From: Clostridia bacterium
Lineage (GTDB): Bacteria; Bacillota; Clostridia; Oscillospirales; CAG-272
Direction: 5' to 3'
Length of the DNA stretch: 49,658 bases
NCBI GenBank assembly: GCA_017938425.1
Contig: JAGBBQ010000032.1
Coordinates: forward strand, 1-49,658
The notes beneath the pieces are model-generated. The model did not search any database. It was not told the origin of the DNA and saw only the letters and a list, made by a program, of their open reading frames with translations. The translations under genes and the position numbers were made by a program. Of this stretch, positions 32,062 through 39,291 are shown piece after piece (positions within the stretch are counted from its first letter, which is position 1; every line of letters starts with the position of its first letter).

Positions 32062-34077
32062 TTATGCCTTTAATTCGTATTCAGCCTTGAGCTGACGGTT
32101 CTTTTTGATGATCATCACGGTGAAGATCGCAGCTGCCAAAAGCACGATCGCCCATCCGAGCAGGGGCATCCAGGCAGAGCCGAATTTTGCGCCCGTGAAG
32201 AGTGTGCCGAAGAAGTAAACGAGGAAGCCGACGGTGTAGCCGACCGCAAGCTGCAGCCCGATGCCGGCGAAGAGCCATTTCTTGCTCTTGATCTCGGAGT
32301 TCATAGCACCGAGAGCGGCAAAGCAGGGCGGCGAGAAGAGGTTGAACATAAGGAAGGCAAGGCCTGCCACGGCGGTGATACCGCCCATATTGGCGGCGCC
32401 GATCGAGCCAACGGCCTCGAGATCCTCGTTGATCAGGTTCTCAAACATAAAGACGGTTGCCAGGGTGGAGACCACGCACTCCTTCGCGATAAAGCCGGTC
32501 ACCGCCGCGGCGGCAAGCTGCCAGAGTGCAACGCCGACGATCGGAGCGATCAGATATGCGATAGGTGTCGCAATGGTGGCAAGGATGGACTGCGAGGGAT
32601 CCTCGACCGCACGGAAATTCCAGCCGTAGGTCTGCATCATATAAACGATGAAGTTGCAGATCAGGATGACCGTACCCGCCTTGACGATGTAGGACCAGCC
32701 TCTCTGGCACATAGACTTGAACGCCAGCTTCACGGAGGGGGCCTTGTATTCGGGCAGCTCGATGATGAAGAAGGACCTTCTTGCCTTATAGCCGTTCAGC
32801 GCATTGATGAGAAGCGCGCAGAGAAGGATGATCACGATGCCGACGAAGTACATCGTTACGCCGATCCACGGGGACTCGCTGAAGAAGGCGCCCGCAAAGA
32901 GCGCGATCACGGGCAGCTTTGCGCCGCAGGGCATAAAGGGCGCGAGCATAGCGGTCGCTCTTCTTTCGCGCTCGTTACGGATGGTGCGGCAGGCCATAAC
33001 GCCGGGGATCGCACAGCCCGTACCGATGATGAAGGGGATCACGGATTTGCCCGAAAGACCGACCTTCTTGAAGATGGGATCGAGAACGACGGTGGCACGC
33101 GCCATATAGCCGCAATCCTCGAGAAGCGCGATAAGGAAGTACATTACCATTACGAGAGGCAAAAATCCTACGACGGCGGCAACGCCCTCGATGATACCCT
33201 CAAGGATGATCGCCTGCAGGATATCGTGCGCACCGCTGAGCCAGCCTGCCACGATCTCCTTGAACCAGCCGATGCAGTCCACAAGTCCCCAAAGGTGGGT
33301 CTCTCCGACGTCAAGGCCCTCTGCGAGCCAAACGCCCGGGCCTGCCTGGGAGATCCAGAATACCGCCCACATAACGAGAGCAAAGATCGGAATGCCGAGC
33401 CACTTGTTCGTCAGCACCTCGTCGATCTTGTCGCCGATATTTATGTCCTTGGTCAGTACCTTACGGGTCTCGACCGCCTTCACGATCCCGTTCACGAAGG
33501 AAAAGCGCGCCTTATCTGCCGCGGTGACGGCTTCCTTGTCGGTCAGATCGATATCTCCCTGGGTGTAGGGCGCCTTCTGTGCCGTGCCGATGGCGGCGAT
33601 CGCCGCGTCAACGACAGCCTTCAGCCCCTCGGCAGAGGTGGAAACGGTATGTACCACGGGGCAGCCAAGCTTTGCCGAAAGTGCCTCGGCGTCGATCTTG
33701 GTCGCCTTCTTCTCGTTGACGTCGTGCTTATTCAGCGCCACGACCACGGGAATGCCGAGCTCCAGAAGCTGGGTCGTGAAGAAAAGGCTGCGCGAGAGGT
33801 TGGTGGCGTCCACGATGTTGATGATCGCATCGGGGTTTTCCTCCTTTACGTACGCGCTCGTGATGCTCTCCTCGCTTGTGAAGGGAGACATCGAGTAAGC
33901 GCCCGGAAGGTCAACGGCGATGACCGTACCCTCGCCCGCATACGCCTTTTTGATAGGATGCTCCTTTTTGTCAACGGTGACGCCCGCCCAGTTGCCGACC
34001 CTTTCGCTGCTGCCCGTCAGGGCATTGTACATCGTGGTCTTGCCTGAGTTGGGGTTACCTGCCAGAGCAATTCTCAT
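32062..34077 (-). CDS. feoB: Ferrous iron transporter FeoB
   Basis: 671 residues. The N-terminal G domain shows GNPNSGKTT (G1), VDLPGAYSM (G3) and NKHD (G4), followed by the guanine-dissociation helix region. The membrane part from about residue 220 has the paired gate regions, including GTGCAIPGVMACRTI and GFIAKECVVSTL, both typical of FeoB. It imports Fe(II) across the inner membrane, driven by or controlled by GTP. A possible DtxR-type operator (34137-34152) lies about 60 bases before its ATG, and the feoA gene is upstream in the same direction. AGGAGG precedes the start. Confidence 0.96.
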   Translation of the reverse strand: MRIALAGNPNSGKTTMYNALTGSSERVGNWAGVTVDKKEHPIKKAYAGEGTVIAVDLPGAYSMSPFTSEESITSAYVKEENPDAIINIVDATNLSRSLFFTTQLLELGIPVVVALNKHDVNEKKATKIDAEALSAKLGCPVVHTVSTSAEGLKAVVDAAIAAIGTAQKAPYTQGDIDLTDKEAVTAADKARFSFVNGIVKAVETRKVLTKDINIGDKIDEVLTNKWLGIPIFALVMWAVFWISQAGPGVWLAEGLDVGETHLWGLVDCIGWFKEIVAGWLSGAHDILQAIILEGIIEGVAAVVGFLPLVMVMYFLIALLEDCGYMARATVVLDPIFKKVGLSGKSVIPFIIGTGCAIPGVMACRTIRNERERRATAMLAPFMPCGAKLPVIALFAGAFFSESPWIGVTMYFVGIVIILLCALLINALNGYKARRSFFIIELPEYKAPSVKLAFKSMCQRGWSYIVKAGTVILICNFIVYMMQTYGWNFRAVEDPSQSILATIATPIAYLIAPIVGVALWQLAAAAVTGFIAKECVVSTLATVFMFENLINEDLEAVGSIGAANMGGITAVAGLAFLMFNLFSPPCFAALGAMNSEIKSKKWLFAGIGLQLAVGYTVGFLVYFFGTLFTGAKFGSAWMPLLGWAIVLLAAAIFTVMIIKKNRQLKAEYELKA

Positions 34078-34136
34078 AGAATGGTTCCTCCTATTTATAA
34101 TCCTTTGCGGATATAAAATACCGTGAAGGCTTCTTG

Positions 34137-34152
34137 GTTAGCGAATGCTAAC
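34137..34152 (-). promoter_or_regulatory. DtxR/IdeR-like operator between feoA and feoB
   Basis: The palindrome GTTAGC-GAAT-GCTAAC has the same half-sites and four-base spacing as the site before feoA. It could give feoB its own iron-controlled expression. Confidence 0.65.
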
Positions 34153-34204
34153 TGAAGGCTTAAAAAATAATCGGCCTGCAAAAGTGAGGCATTGGCATAC
34201 AGGA

Positions 34205-34417
34205 TCAGATATGGATCGCTTCTGCAAGCTGATTGTCTATATTATAGCGGCCGTCCTTGATCGCGACGGTCATACCGCTGCGCCTCTTGCGCACCACGGT
34301 GATCGCCTCGCCGCTGTAGCAGCCAAGAGAGAAGAGAAATGCGTTCAGCTCCTCGTCATCGGTATCCATACGGCTTATGATATATTCTTTTCCTTCTTCT
34401 GCATCTCTGAGAGTCAT
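34205..34417 (-). CDS. feoA: FeoA domain protein
   Basis: 70 residues from the ATG at 34417 (AAGGAG seven bases before); an upstream in-frame start at 34459 overlaps the operator and is rejected. It is a small SH3-like domain (MTLRDAEEGKEYIISRM, then LGCYSGEAITVVRKRRSGMTVAIKDGRYNID), close to the normal FeoA length. The segment around LFSLGCYSGEAITV matches the lGlxxGxxixvv core. FeoA helps FeoB function, probably on its cytoplasmic side. It is first in the feoA-feoB-Cys-rich operon under a consensus promoter with an operator at the start site. Confidence 0.88.
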   Translation of the reverse strand: MTLRDAEEGKEYIISRMDTDDEELNAFLFSLGCYSGEAITVVRKRRSGMTVAIKDGRYNIDNQLAEAIHI

Positions 34418-34450
34418 CGTAAGCTCCTTTCCACCGAGCGGCTCTATATT

Positions 34451-34468
34451 GGTTAGCATCTGCTAACC
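34451..34468 (-). promoter_or_regulatory. DtxR/IdeR-like operator at the feoA transcription start
   Basis: The perfect palindrome GGTTAGCA-TC-TGCTAACC sits directly after the -10 box of the feoA promoter, covering the expected start of transcription. A metal-loaded DtxR-type protein bound here would block transcription. The half-site GTTAGC resembles the known DtxR/IdeR box core. Confidence 0.75.
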
Positions 34469-34475
34469 GTGATAT

Positions 34476-34504
34476 ATTATACTGTTTTTCTCGCATTTTG
34501 TCAA
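34476..34504 (-). promoter_or_regulatory. Consensus promoter of the feo operon
   Basis: Minus strand TTGACA (34499-34504), a 17-bp spacer and TATAAT (34476-34481), both boxes perfect. Confidence 0.88.
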
Positions 34505-34648
34505 CAGCTTAAGGGAAAAAATCACAATTTCGTATAGGTTTACAAAGAGGTTGCCGTTTTTTTGGCAAAAGAGGCGGCATTTTGCACAAAGGCGCGCGCC
34601 CGTATTTCTTCTTACGATCCGGCAATAACGAATAATTTGTATTTTCGC

Positions 34649-34677
34649 TTGCAAAATCGTTTGCCTTGTGGTATAAT
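34649..34677 (+). promoter_or_regulatory. Promoter of the DtxR-family regulator gene
   Basis: TTGCAA (34649-34654), a 17-bp spacer and TATAAT (34672-34677). No copy of the GTTAGC-N4-GCTAAC site lies nearby, so obvious autoregulation is not seen. Confidence 0.75.
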
Positions 34678-34726
34678 AATGAAAACGCTATAATTAAAAT
34701 TGGAAGAAAACGAAGGGGGGAGAGCG

Positions 34727-35104
34727 ATGGCACTGTACGAATCCGGGCAGATGTATCTTGAGGCGATCTACGTGCTGTCAGAGAAGAGCGAGAAGATCCG
34801 CGCGATCGACGTGGGCGCGTATCTTGGCTACAGCAAGCCCTCCGTGAGCCGTGCGATCGGACTTCTGAAGGCGAGTGAGCATATCGTCGTGGATGCGGAC
34901 GGAAATATCCGTATGACGCCGAAGGGCAGAGAGGTCGCCGAGCAGCTTTACGAGCGCCACACGGTCCTGACCCATATGCTCGTTGCTCTCGGTGTGGATG
35001 CCGAGACGGCGGCCGAGGATGCCTGCCGCATCGAGCACGTGATCAGCGAGAAGTCCTTTACGGCGGTGAAGGAGCATTTTCTGCACTACAAAAAAGAAAA
35101 CTGA
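34727..35104 (+). CDS. DtxR/MntR-family metal-dependent repressor
   Basis: 125 residues from the ATG at 34727 (GGGGGGAGAG before it); an in-frame TTG at 34700 has no site. The helix-turn-helix is IRAIDVGAYLGYSKPSVSRAIGLLKASEHI, and the dimer/metal domain carries ERHTVLTHMLVALGVDAETAAEDACRIEHVISEKSF. The Glu-Arg-His ... Glu-Asp-Ala-Cys-Arg-Ile-Glu-His pattern is that of the metal site in this family. With no SH3 tail, it is the short MntR/TroR type. The divergent feo operon carries two DtxR-like operators, so this is the probable iron-responsive repressor of feo, though manganese sensing is possible. Confidence 0.9.
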   Translation: MALYESGQMYLEAIYVLSEKSEKIRAIDVGAYLGYSKPSVSRAIGLLKASEHIVVDADGNIRMTPKGREVAEQLYERHTVLTHMLVALGVDAETAAEDACRIEHVISEKSFTAVKEHFLHYKKEN

Positions 35105-35112
35105 ACCAATAA

Positions 35113-35150
35113 AAGCGGCTGCGCGATTTCGTGCAGCCGCTTCTTTTTTT
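35113..35150 (+). terminator. Terminator after the DtxR-family gene
   Basis: AAGCGGCTGC (35113-35122) pairs with GCAGCCGCTT (35133-35142), followed by CTTTTTTT. Confidence 0.88.
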
Positions 35151-35155
35151 GCAAA

Positions 35156-35521
35156 TTATTCGTTGATGATCCCATCGCTGAGGGCGAGGATCTTATCCCT
35201 GTATCGTCTCATACGTGCGGAAAGGATCCTTTTGTATAAGGGATAGTTCATAGCTGCCATCGCCAAGCCGACAAGTCCGATCAGAATGCCGGGGAGCATC
35301 GTGCTCTCCATACCGAGGTAGCTGCCGATCTCGGTCATAACCAGGCTCATACCCGCGCCGCATACGATCGCACCGACGCTGCCGAAAATATAAGCAAAGA
35401 TATTTGCAGGGCGTCTTGCCTCCGCATCCAGAGCGCGAAGGGCGTCAAGCTCAGTCGCCTGCTTCTCGATATAATGCGCGCGGATCCTCTGCGCAATAAA
35501 GCTTTGGTCGTTTTTGTTCAC
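35156..35521 (-). CDS. Small two-helix membrane protein, paralogue
   Basis: 121 residues. A charged cytoplasmic head (FIAQRIRAHYIEKQATELDALRALDAEARRP) is followed by two membrane helices (about 40-62 and 72-92) and a tail YKRILSARMRRYRDKILALSDGIINE. It shares GAGMSLVMTEIGSYLG with the GLGMSVIMTELSAYLG of the protein at 28678, and its end with ILSLSDEIINQ of the neighbour at 35553. Function unknown. It lies 31 bases after the neighbouring paralogue in the same direction, so the two are probably co-expressed. Confidence 0.78.
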   Translation of the reverse strand: MNKNDQSFIAQRIRAHYIEKQATELDALRALDAEARRPANIFAYIFGSVGAIVCGAGMSLVMTEIGSYLGMESTMLPGILIGLVGLAMAAMNYPLYKRILSARMRRYRDKILALSDGIINE

Positions 35522-35552
35522 TTTTGTTTACCTCTCAATCGTTATTTTTGGT

Positions 35553-35924
35553 TTATTGGTTGATGATCTCATCGCTGAGAGAAAGGATCTTGGGGGTTAG
35601 CTTTTCTCTCGTTCTTCTTTTAATGCGCTTATACAGGGGATATGCGGGGAGCATCACGAGAACGCCGAGCAGCATAAAGAGTGCCGCGAGCAGACCGCCG
35701 CCCGAAAAGACGTTCAGGAAAAAGCACATCCCAATGCCGAAGATCAGAGAGCCGATCACGCCGAGGCAGAGGCTCTCCGTCATACCTGCGCTCTGTACCG
35801 CACGGTCGAGGCGCTTTAGCGTCACGAGCTTGCTTTCTTCCTTCGGCAGATACTTTTGGCGGATGCTTTCGACCTCCTTGCATCTCTGTGCCGAATAATT
35901 GTAGGTAAAGCTGTTGTTTTCCAT
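35553..35924 (-). CDS. Small two-helix membrane protein, paralogue
   Basis: 123 residues from the ATG at 35924, which follows AAGGAGG; an in-frame upstream start at 35954 lacks a site. It opens FTYNYSAQRCKEVESIRQKYLPKEE, close to the FSYTYSAAEQAEIRRIREKY of the 28678 protein. It has an LKRLDRAV box, two membrane helices (about 45-65 and 72-92) and a basic tail ending SLSDEIINQ. Function unknown. The minus-strand -10-like TATAAT near 35955-35960 could serve it, but no good -35 was found. Confidence 0.8.
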   Translation of the reverse strand: MENNSFTYNYSAQRCKEVESIRQKYLPKEESKLVTLKRLDRAVQSAGMTESLCLGVIGSLIFGIGMCFFLNVFSGGGLLAALFMLLGVLVMLPAYPLYKRIKRRTREKLTPKILSLSDEIINQ

Positions 35925-35960
35925 TTTTTCCACCTCCTTGCTTTCTTGTGACACTATTAT

Positions 35961-36213
35961 ACGAAACTGTTTTTTGCGTTTTGCTTCTGAAATGTTTCTG
36001 AAATGTTATAAAATGCATTTTCGGATTAAAAAGAGGCCTTGCATCCCGCGCGTGCTTGAAAAAACGAAGAAAGCCGTCGGGGGCGAACGGATCCGGAGGA
36101 AAAATCGTCGTTCTCGACTCGAAGGCGTATATACATGAGTGAGCGGCGATAGGATAAAAAACGATTCAAAAGAGAACCCGTAGGTTTCAACCTCAAAATC
36201 AATGCAATACTCC
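35961..36213. other. Intergenic stretch without a recognised gene
   Basis: About 250 bases with only short frames and no ribosome site with a convincing protein. No RNA motif or repeat was recognised. It may hold remnants of a lost gene. Confidence 0.4.
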
Positions 36214-36260
36214 AAAAAAACAAGTGGAGACACCGGTTACAGTGTCTCCACTTGTTTTTA
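36214..36260. terminator. Bidirectional terminator downstream of the TetR gene
   Basis: A perfect 17-bp stem (36217-36233 with 36242-36258), with an A run on one side and a T run on the other, works on both strands. It is 41 bases after the TetR stop. Confidence 0.9.
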
Positions 36261-36301
36261 TTCGGTTATCCTCAAAAGCGACAGATCCTGCGCGTTTGTT
36301 A

Positions 36302-36844
36302 TCAGAAATCCTTTTCTCCGACGAGAATTTTGAGGCAGGGGGCGAGGTACTGAAAGCGGCTGTCGGGATACATACCGCCGGCAAGCAGGACCTCGGAAAT
36401 GAAGGGGGCAATGGTGGGATCCGAAAGGAAGCCGAAGCGCGTCCCGAGCAGGCGCACGCGAATGCAGATCTGATCGAGCATTTCCTTGTGGTAATCAAAA
36501 TATTTTGCCTGGAATTTCTTGGAGGTACGAATGTTCGCCCAGAGCTCGCGATGGATCTTCGTATACTCGACGATGGCGTTGAAGATCAGCTCAAGGCCGA
36601 GCGTTGCGTTATGGACCGCATGCAGCTTCGGATCTACGGCCTCGAGCATTGTGTACCAGTCCTCGCGTACGACCTCGGCGACGAGGTCCTCCTTAGAGGG
36701 AAAGTAGTTATATAGCGTGCCTGCGGCAACGCCGGCACTCTCTGCGAGCGCACGCATATTGAGCTTTGTGGCGCCGCAGGTAGCAAGAAGTGCACGCGCC
36801 TCGCGTACAATCGTTTCTTTTGCATCTTTGATGATTTTTGGCAT
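36302..36844 (-). CDS. TetR/AcrR family regulator
   Basis: 180 residues from the ATG at 36844; upstream in-frame codons reach into the promoter. The N-terminal helix-turn-helix is KETIVREARALLATCGATKLNMRALAESAGVAAGTLYNYFPSKEDLVAEVV (about residues 8-58), with the standard TLYNYFPSKEDL recognition helix. The C-terminal helical domain, about 120 residues, binds an unknown ligand. It stands alone between its own promoter and a bidirectional terminator. The target is not known; the MATE operon 8 kb away, with a 20-bp palindrome in its promoter, is one candidate, but there is no direct evidence. Confidence 0.9.
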   Translation of the reverse strand: MPKIIKDAKETIVREARALLATCGATKLNMRALAESAGVAAGTLYNYFPSKEDLVAEVVREDWYTMLEAVDPKLHAVHNATLGLELIFNAIVEYTKIHRELWANIRTSKKFQAKYFDYHKEMLDQICIRVRLLGTRFGFLSDPTIAPFISEVLLAGGMYPDSRFQYLAPCLKILVGEKDF

Positions 36845-36878
36845 TTGTCTTTGTCCGTCCTTAAAAAGCAATGCACTT

Positions 36879-36907
36879 ATTATAATCCATTTTTCGAAAA
36901 AATGCAA
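36879..36907 (-). promoter_or_regulatory. Promoter of the TetR-family gene
   Basis: Minus strand TTGCAT (36902-36907), a 17-bp spacer and TATAAT (36879-36884). Confidence 0.75.
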
Positions 36908-37016
36908 GGGCTTTTCATAATTTATTTAAAAATTTTTAAAATATAAAAAACTTTTACCGCATCTTATCTGCAAGCGGCGCCGCGAGGACCGATCCGTATG
37001 CGGGTAAAACGAATAC

Positions 37017-37053
37017 AAAACACGGCAGAGCCGCTTTGACTCTGCCGTGTTTT
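37017..37053. terminator. Bidirectional terminator after the XRE gene
   Basis: AAAACACGGCAGAG pairs perfectly with CTCTGCCGTGTTTT (14 bp) around a nine-base loop, three bases beyond the XRE stop codon. Confidence 0.85.
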
Positions 37054-37055
37054 CA

Positions 37056-37259
37056 TTATTTATTATAATAATCCTCAAAGAGATCGTTGGGCGTGCATTC
37101 GAGAATATCGCAGATGGCCTTCAGGTTTTCAAATTTGATCGCCGAGGTCTGATTTTCCAGAATGCGCTTGAAGTTCTGATAGCTGAGACCCAGCTGCATA
37201 TAAAGCCAATAGCGCGTTTTCCCTTTCTCCTTCAGTATCTCATCAATGCGTAGCTTCAA
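37056..37259 (-). CDS. Small XRE-family helix-turn-helix regulator
   Basis: 67 residues from a TTG start at 37259 with GGAGGA before it. The whole protein is one helix-turn-helix domain: MKLRIDEILKEKGKTRYWLY, then LGLSYQNFKRILENQTSAIKFENLKAICDILECTPNDLFE. The ending CTPNDLFEDYY is typical of small Firmicutes XRE regulators of the YozG type. It follows the long MATE/hydrolase gene row by 42 bases and could be its last member, but a TATAAT in the gap suggests its own promoter. Confidence 0.88.
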   Translation of the reverse strand: MKLRIDEILKEKGKTRYWLYMQLGLSYQNFKRILENQTSAIKFENLKAICDILECTPNDLFEDYYNK

Positions 37260-37301
37260 AATAATCTCCTCCCTACATTCACTGATATGTACATTATATT
37301 T

Positions 37302-38489
37302 CTATTCTATCACGGTCAGGGGATGTGTCCAGATGCCGTAGATGCCGCGGTAGTAGACCTTAAAGCCGCCGGCGGTCTCGGGAATTTTTCTTGTGATGAC
37401 GCCGCTTCGCTTTTCCTCCTCGGTCAGCGTTTCGTATTTTGCGAGCGCCTGCGGGCTTTTTCCGGGGATACGGAAATCCATATAGTGAAGCTCACTATTT
37501 TCGTCGCAGGGATCGGCGGTCACGGTGATGCGGTCTCCCTCGCGCCTGTAGCCGGTTTTTGCCTGCAGGAAGGCAAAATGCACCTCGGCGCCGTTTCTTT
37601 TCAGCCTTGCGGTAAAATAGCCGCGCTCCTCGGGCTCGAAGGCGCGCACGGTGGGGCCTTGGATATCGAAGGATTCGTAAAGCACGCCGTCCCGATAGAT
37701 CTCAACGGTGTCCTCCCCCTCGGTGAAGGTGGCAAGCGTGGCGATCTGCCCTAAGAGGTAGTTCGAGAAGTCGCCGTTGTCGATCTCGATCGGGCGGGGC
37801 GGCCCGTCCCTGTAATCGCGCAGAAGTGCGGCGTCCGCTTCGTCAAGGGGCGGCACGTCGGCAAGACGGTCGTAGCGGTCGAGATGGAAGAGGGCGTATT
37901 TTTCAAAAAATACATCCGTGGGGTAGCAGGCACGGCGGCAGACGGGGCGCACCGCCTCGCTCACCTCGATCTCGCGGATCGCGCCCTCGCCGTCGCGCAG
38001 AATATCCGTGACGAGCGCCACGTGGCTGCGCCCGTCGCCAAAGGCATAAAGCACGTCGAGCAGGCGGATATCCTCCGCCGTGAAGCAGCCGCGATCGGCA
38101 ACGCGGCGCATCCCCGGAATATCCTCCCAGCGCGCGGTGCTCACGCGGTAGGGAATGCCGAGCGCGTAGCGCGCAAGGCCGTTGCAAACAATGCCGTAAC
38201 TACAGGTGTAATGCCTGCCTTGGCCGGGCTGATAGAGCGTGCTGTAGGGATTGCGGATCGCAGAGAGAAAGGTGCGGATATGGACGTTTTCGGTGATGAA
38301 TTTATCCGTCTTTTCGGTGGAGGAATAGGGAAAGCCCTTCAGGGGCACGCCCGAGGGCAAGAGGCAATTTTTCCTTTGTATATAAGACGGCACGCCGCGC
38401 ACGGGCGTCCATACAAGCTCGGTCAGCTGGCGGGCGCGCGCAAGGGCGGCGCGCTCTCCCCCGTTTTTCGGAAGGGTGCTTGTCAGCAT
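37302..38489 (-). CDS. Cys-His hydrolase-like protein (NlpC/P60 or CHAP-like), cytoplasmic
   Basis: 395 residues with AAAGGAG before the ATG. No signal peptide. Residues 85-170 carry the likely catalytic pair: YTCSYGIVCNGLARYALGIPY (Cys96, Cys102), where VCNGLARYALG resembles the DCSGFVRYVYG of NlpC/P60 enzymes, and GRSHVALVTDI (His156), where HVALV resembles HVGIY. The remaining 220 residues are beta-rich, with no named domain. A function on a cell-wall peptide or small amide is possible. The gene follows the acetylesterase gene by 26 bases and is probably the last enzyme of the MATE operon. Assignment to the fold rests on motif spacing only. Confidence 0.6.
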   Translation of the reverse strand: MLTSTLPKNGGERAALARARQLTELVWTPVRGVPSYIQRKNCLLPSGVPLKGFPYSSTEKTDKFITENVHIRTFLSAIRNPYSTLYQPGQGRHYTCSYGIVCNGLARYALGIPYRVSTARWEDIPGMRRVADRGCFTAEDIRLLDVLYAFGDGRSHVALVTDILRDGEGAIREIEVSEAVRPVCRRACYPTDVFFEKYALFHLDRYDRLADVPPLDEADAALLRDYRDGPPRPIEIDNGDFSNYLLGQIATLATFTEGEDTVEIYRDGVLYESFDIQGPTVRAFEPEERGYFTARLKRNGAEVHFAFLQAKTGYRREGDRITVTADPCDENSELHYMDFRIPGKSPQALAKYETLTEEEKRSGVITRKIPETAGGFKVYYRGIYGIWTHPLTVIE

Positions 38490-38515
38490 AGGAGTCTCCT
38501 TTCGGTGCTTTCGGA

Positions 38516-39274
38516 TCAGAGATATTCGATCTCGCTGCGGATCGCTCCGAGCTCGTCGGGCTTCTCCTCGAAGACCTTATCTTTATCCTCAAGCTTTAAA
38601 AACGCCTCGTAATAGCGCAGGCCGAATTCTCGGAGCGCAGGCGCAGAAAAATGCAGATTGTCGGGATTGGGAGCCAATCCCTCCGCCGAGGCAAAGCCGA
38701 TCATTTTGTGCTTGTTCGGCAGATTTTGCAAAGTGTTATTTACAATTCTTATGCTTTCGTGGCGCGCGGACGGATAAAAATCATAAATAAAATCGCCGAG
38801 CCCGCCGACGATAAAGGGAACGTCGTAAAGATTCAGACGCCTGCGCAGGGCGTCAAAGATCCTCATTACCTTCTCTTCATACCGCGGCGCGCGCTCAGGG
38901 GTGGTGTCACTCTCGCCCTGGTGCCAGAGCACGGCGGCGATGGTGGAGGTGCGGCTTGCAAGCTCTGCCATATAGCAGGCGTGATCGAAGAGCAGTCCGC
39001 CGACCGCCCATTGGTCAAGGCAGGTGCCGCCGTCCGCGCAGGGAATGATGCCGACGTCCACGCCCTTCTCGTCGTGGTAGCACTTCGCAAAGCTTTCGGC
39101 AAGGTTGACGCACGCGGTTTTTCTGTCGGGGTTGACGGGCGTATACATCGGGATCCAGCGGCCGTTGCGAAGCACCTTCAGGCTCTCACCCTCATATTCG
39201 ATGGGGGAGACGCCCTCGGAAAAGCCGCGCCCTGCCATATTGGATTGGCCGATGATCAGGACGGAATGTATCAT
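38516..39274 (-). CDS. SGNH-type carbohydrate acetylesterase (sialate O-acetylesterase family)
   Basis: 252 residues from the ATG at 39274, preceded by AAAGGAGG; the longer frame upstream is read through the neighbouring MATE gene and is not used. It starts MIHSVLIIGQSNMAGRG, where Ser11 in GQSNMAG is the nucleophile block. It has ADGGTCLDQW, the block VLWHQGESD, and near the end NLHFSAPALREFG with the catalytic His. These are the marks of the DUF303/SASA family, which removes acetyl groups from sialic acid or other sugars. No signal peptide, so it acts on imported or internal sugar. It lies 17 bases after the MATE stop. Confidence 0.85.
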   Translation of the reverse strand: MIHSVLIIGQSNMAGRGFSEGVSPIEYEGESLKVLRNGRWIPMYTPVNPDRKTACVNLAESFAKCYHDEKGVDVGIIPCADGGTCLDQWAVGGLLFDHACYMAELASRTSTIAAVLWHQGESDTTPERAPRYEEKVMRIFDALRRRLNLYDVPFIVGGLGDFIYDFYPSARHESIRIVNNTLQNLPNKHKMIGFASAEGLAPNPDNLHFSAPALREFGLRYYEAFLKLEDKDKVFEEKPDELGAIRSEIEYL

Positions 39275-39291
39275 TTTTCCTCCTTTGGGCA

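Noticed and set aside
36020..36140. A short plus-strand frame between the small membrane gene and the TetR terminator.
   Set aside because: No ribosome site, no recognisable protein and no promoter; treated as non-coding.
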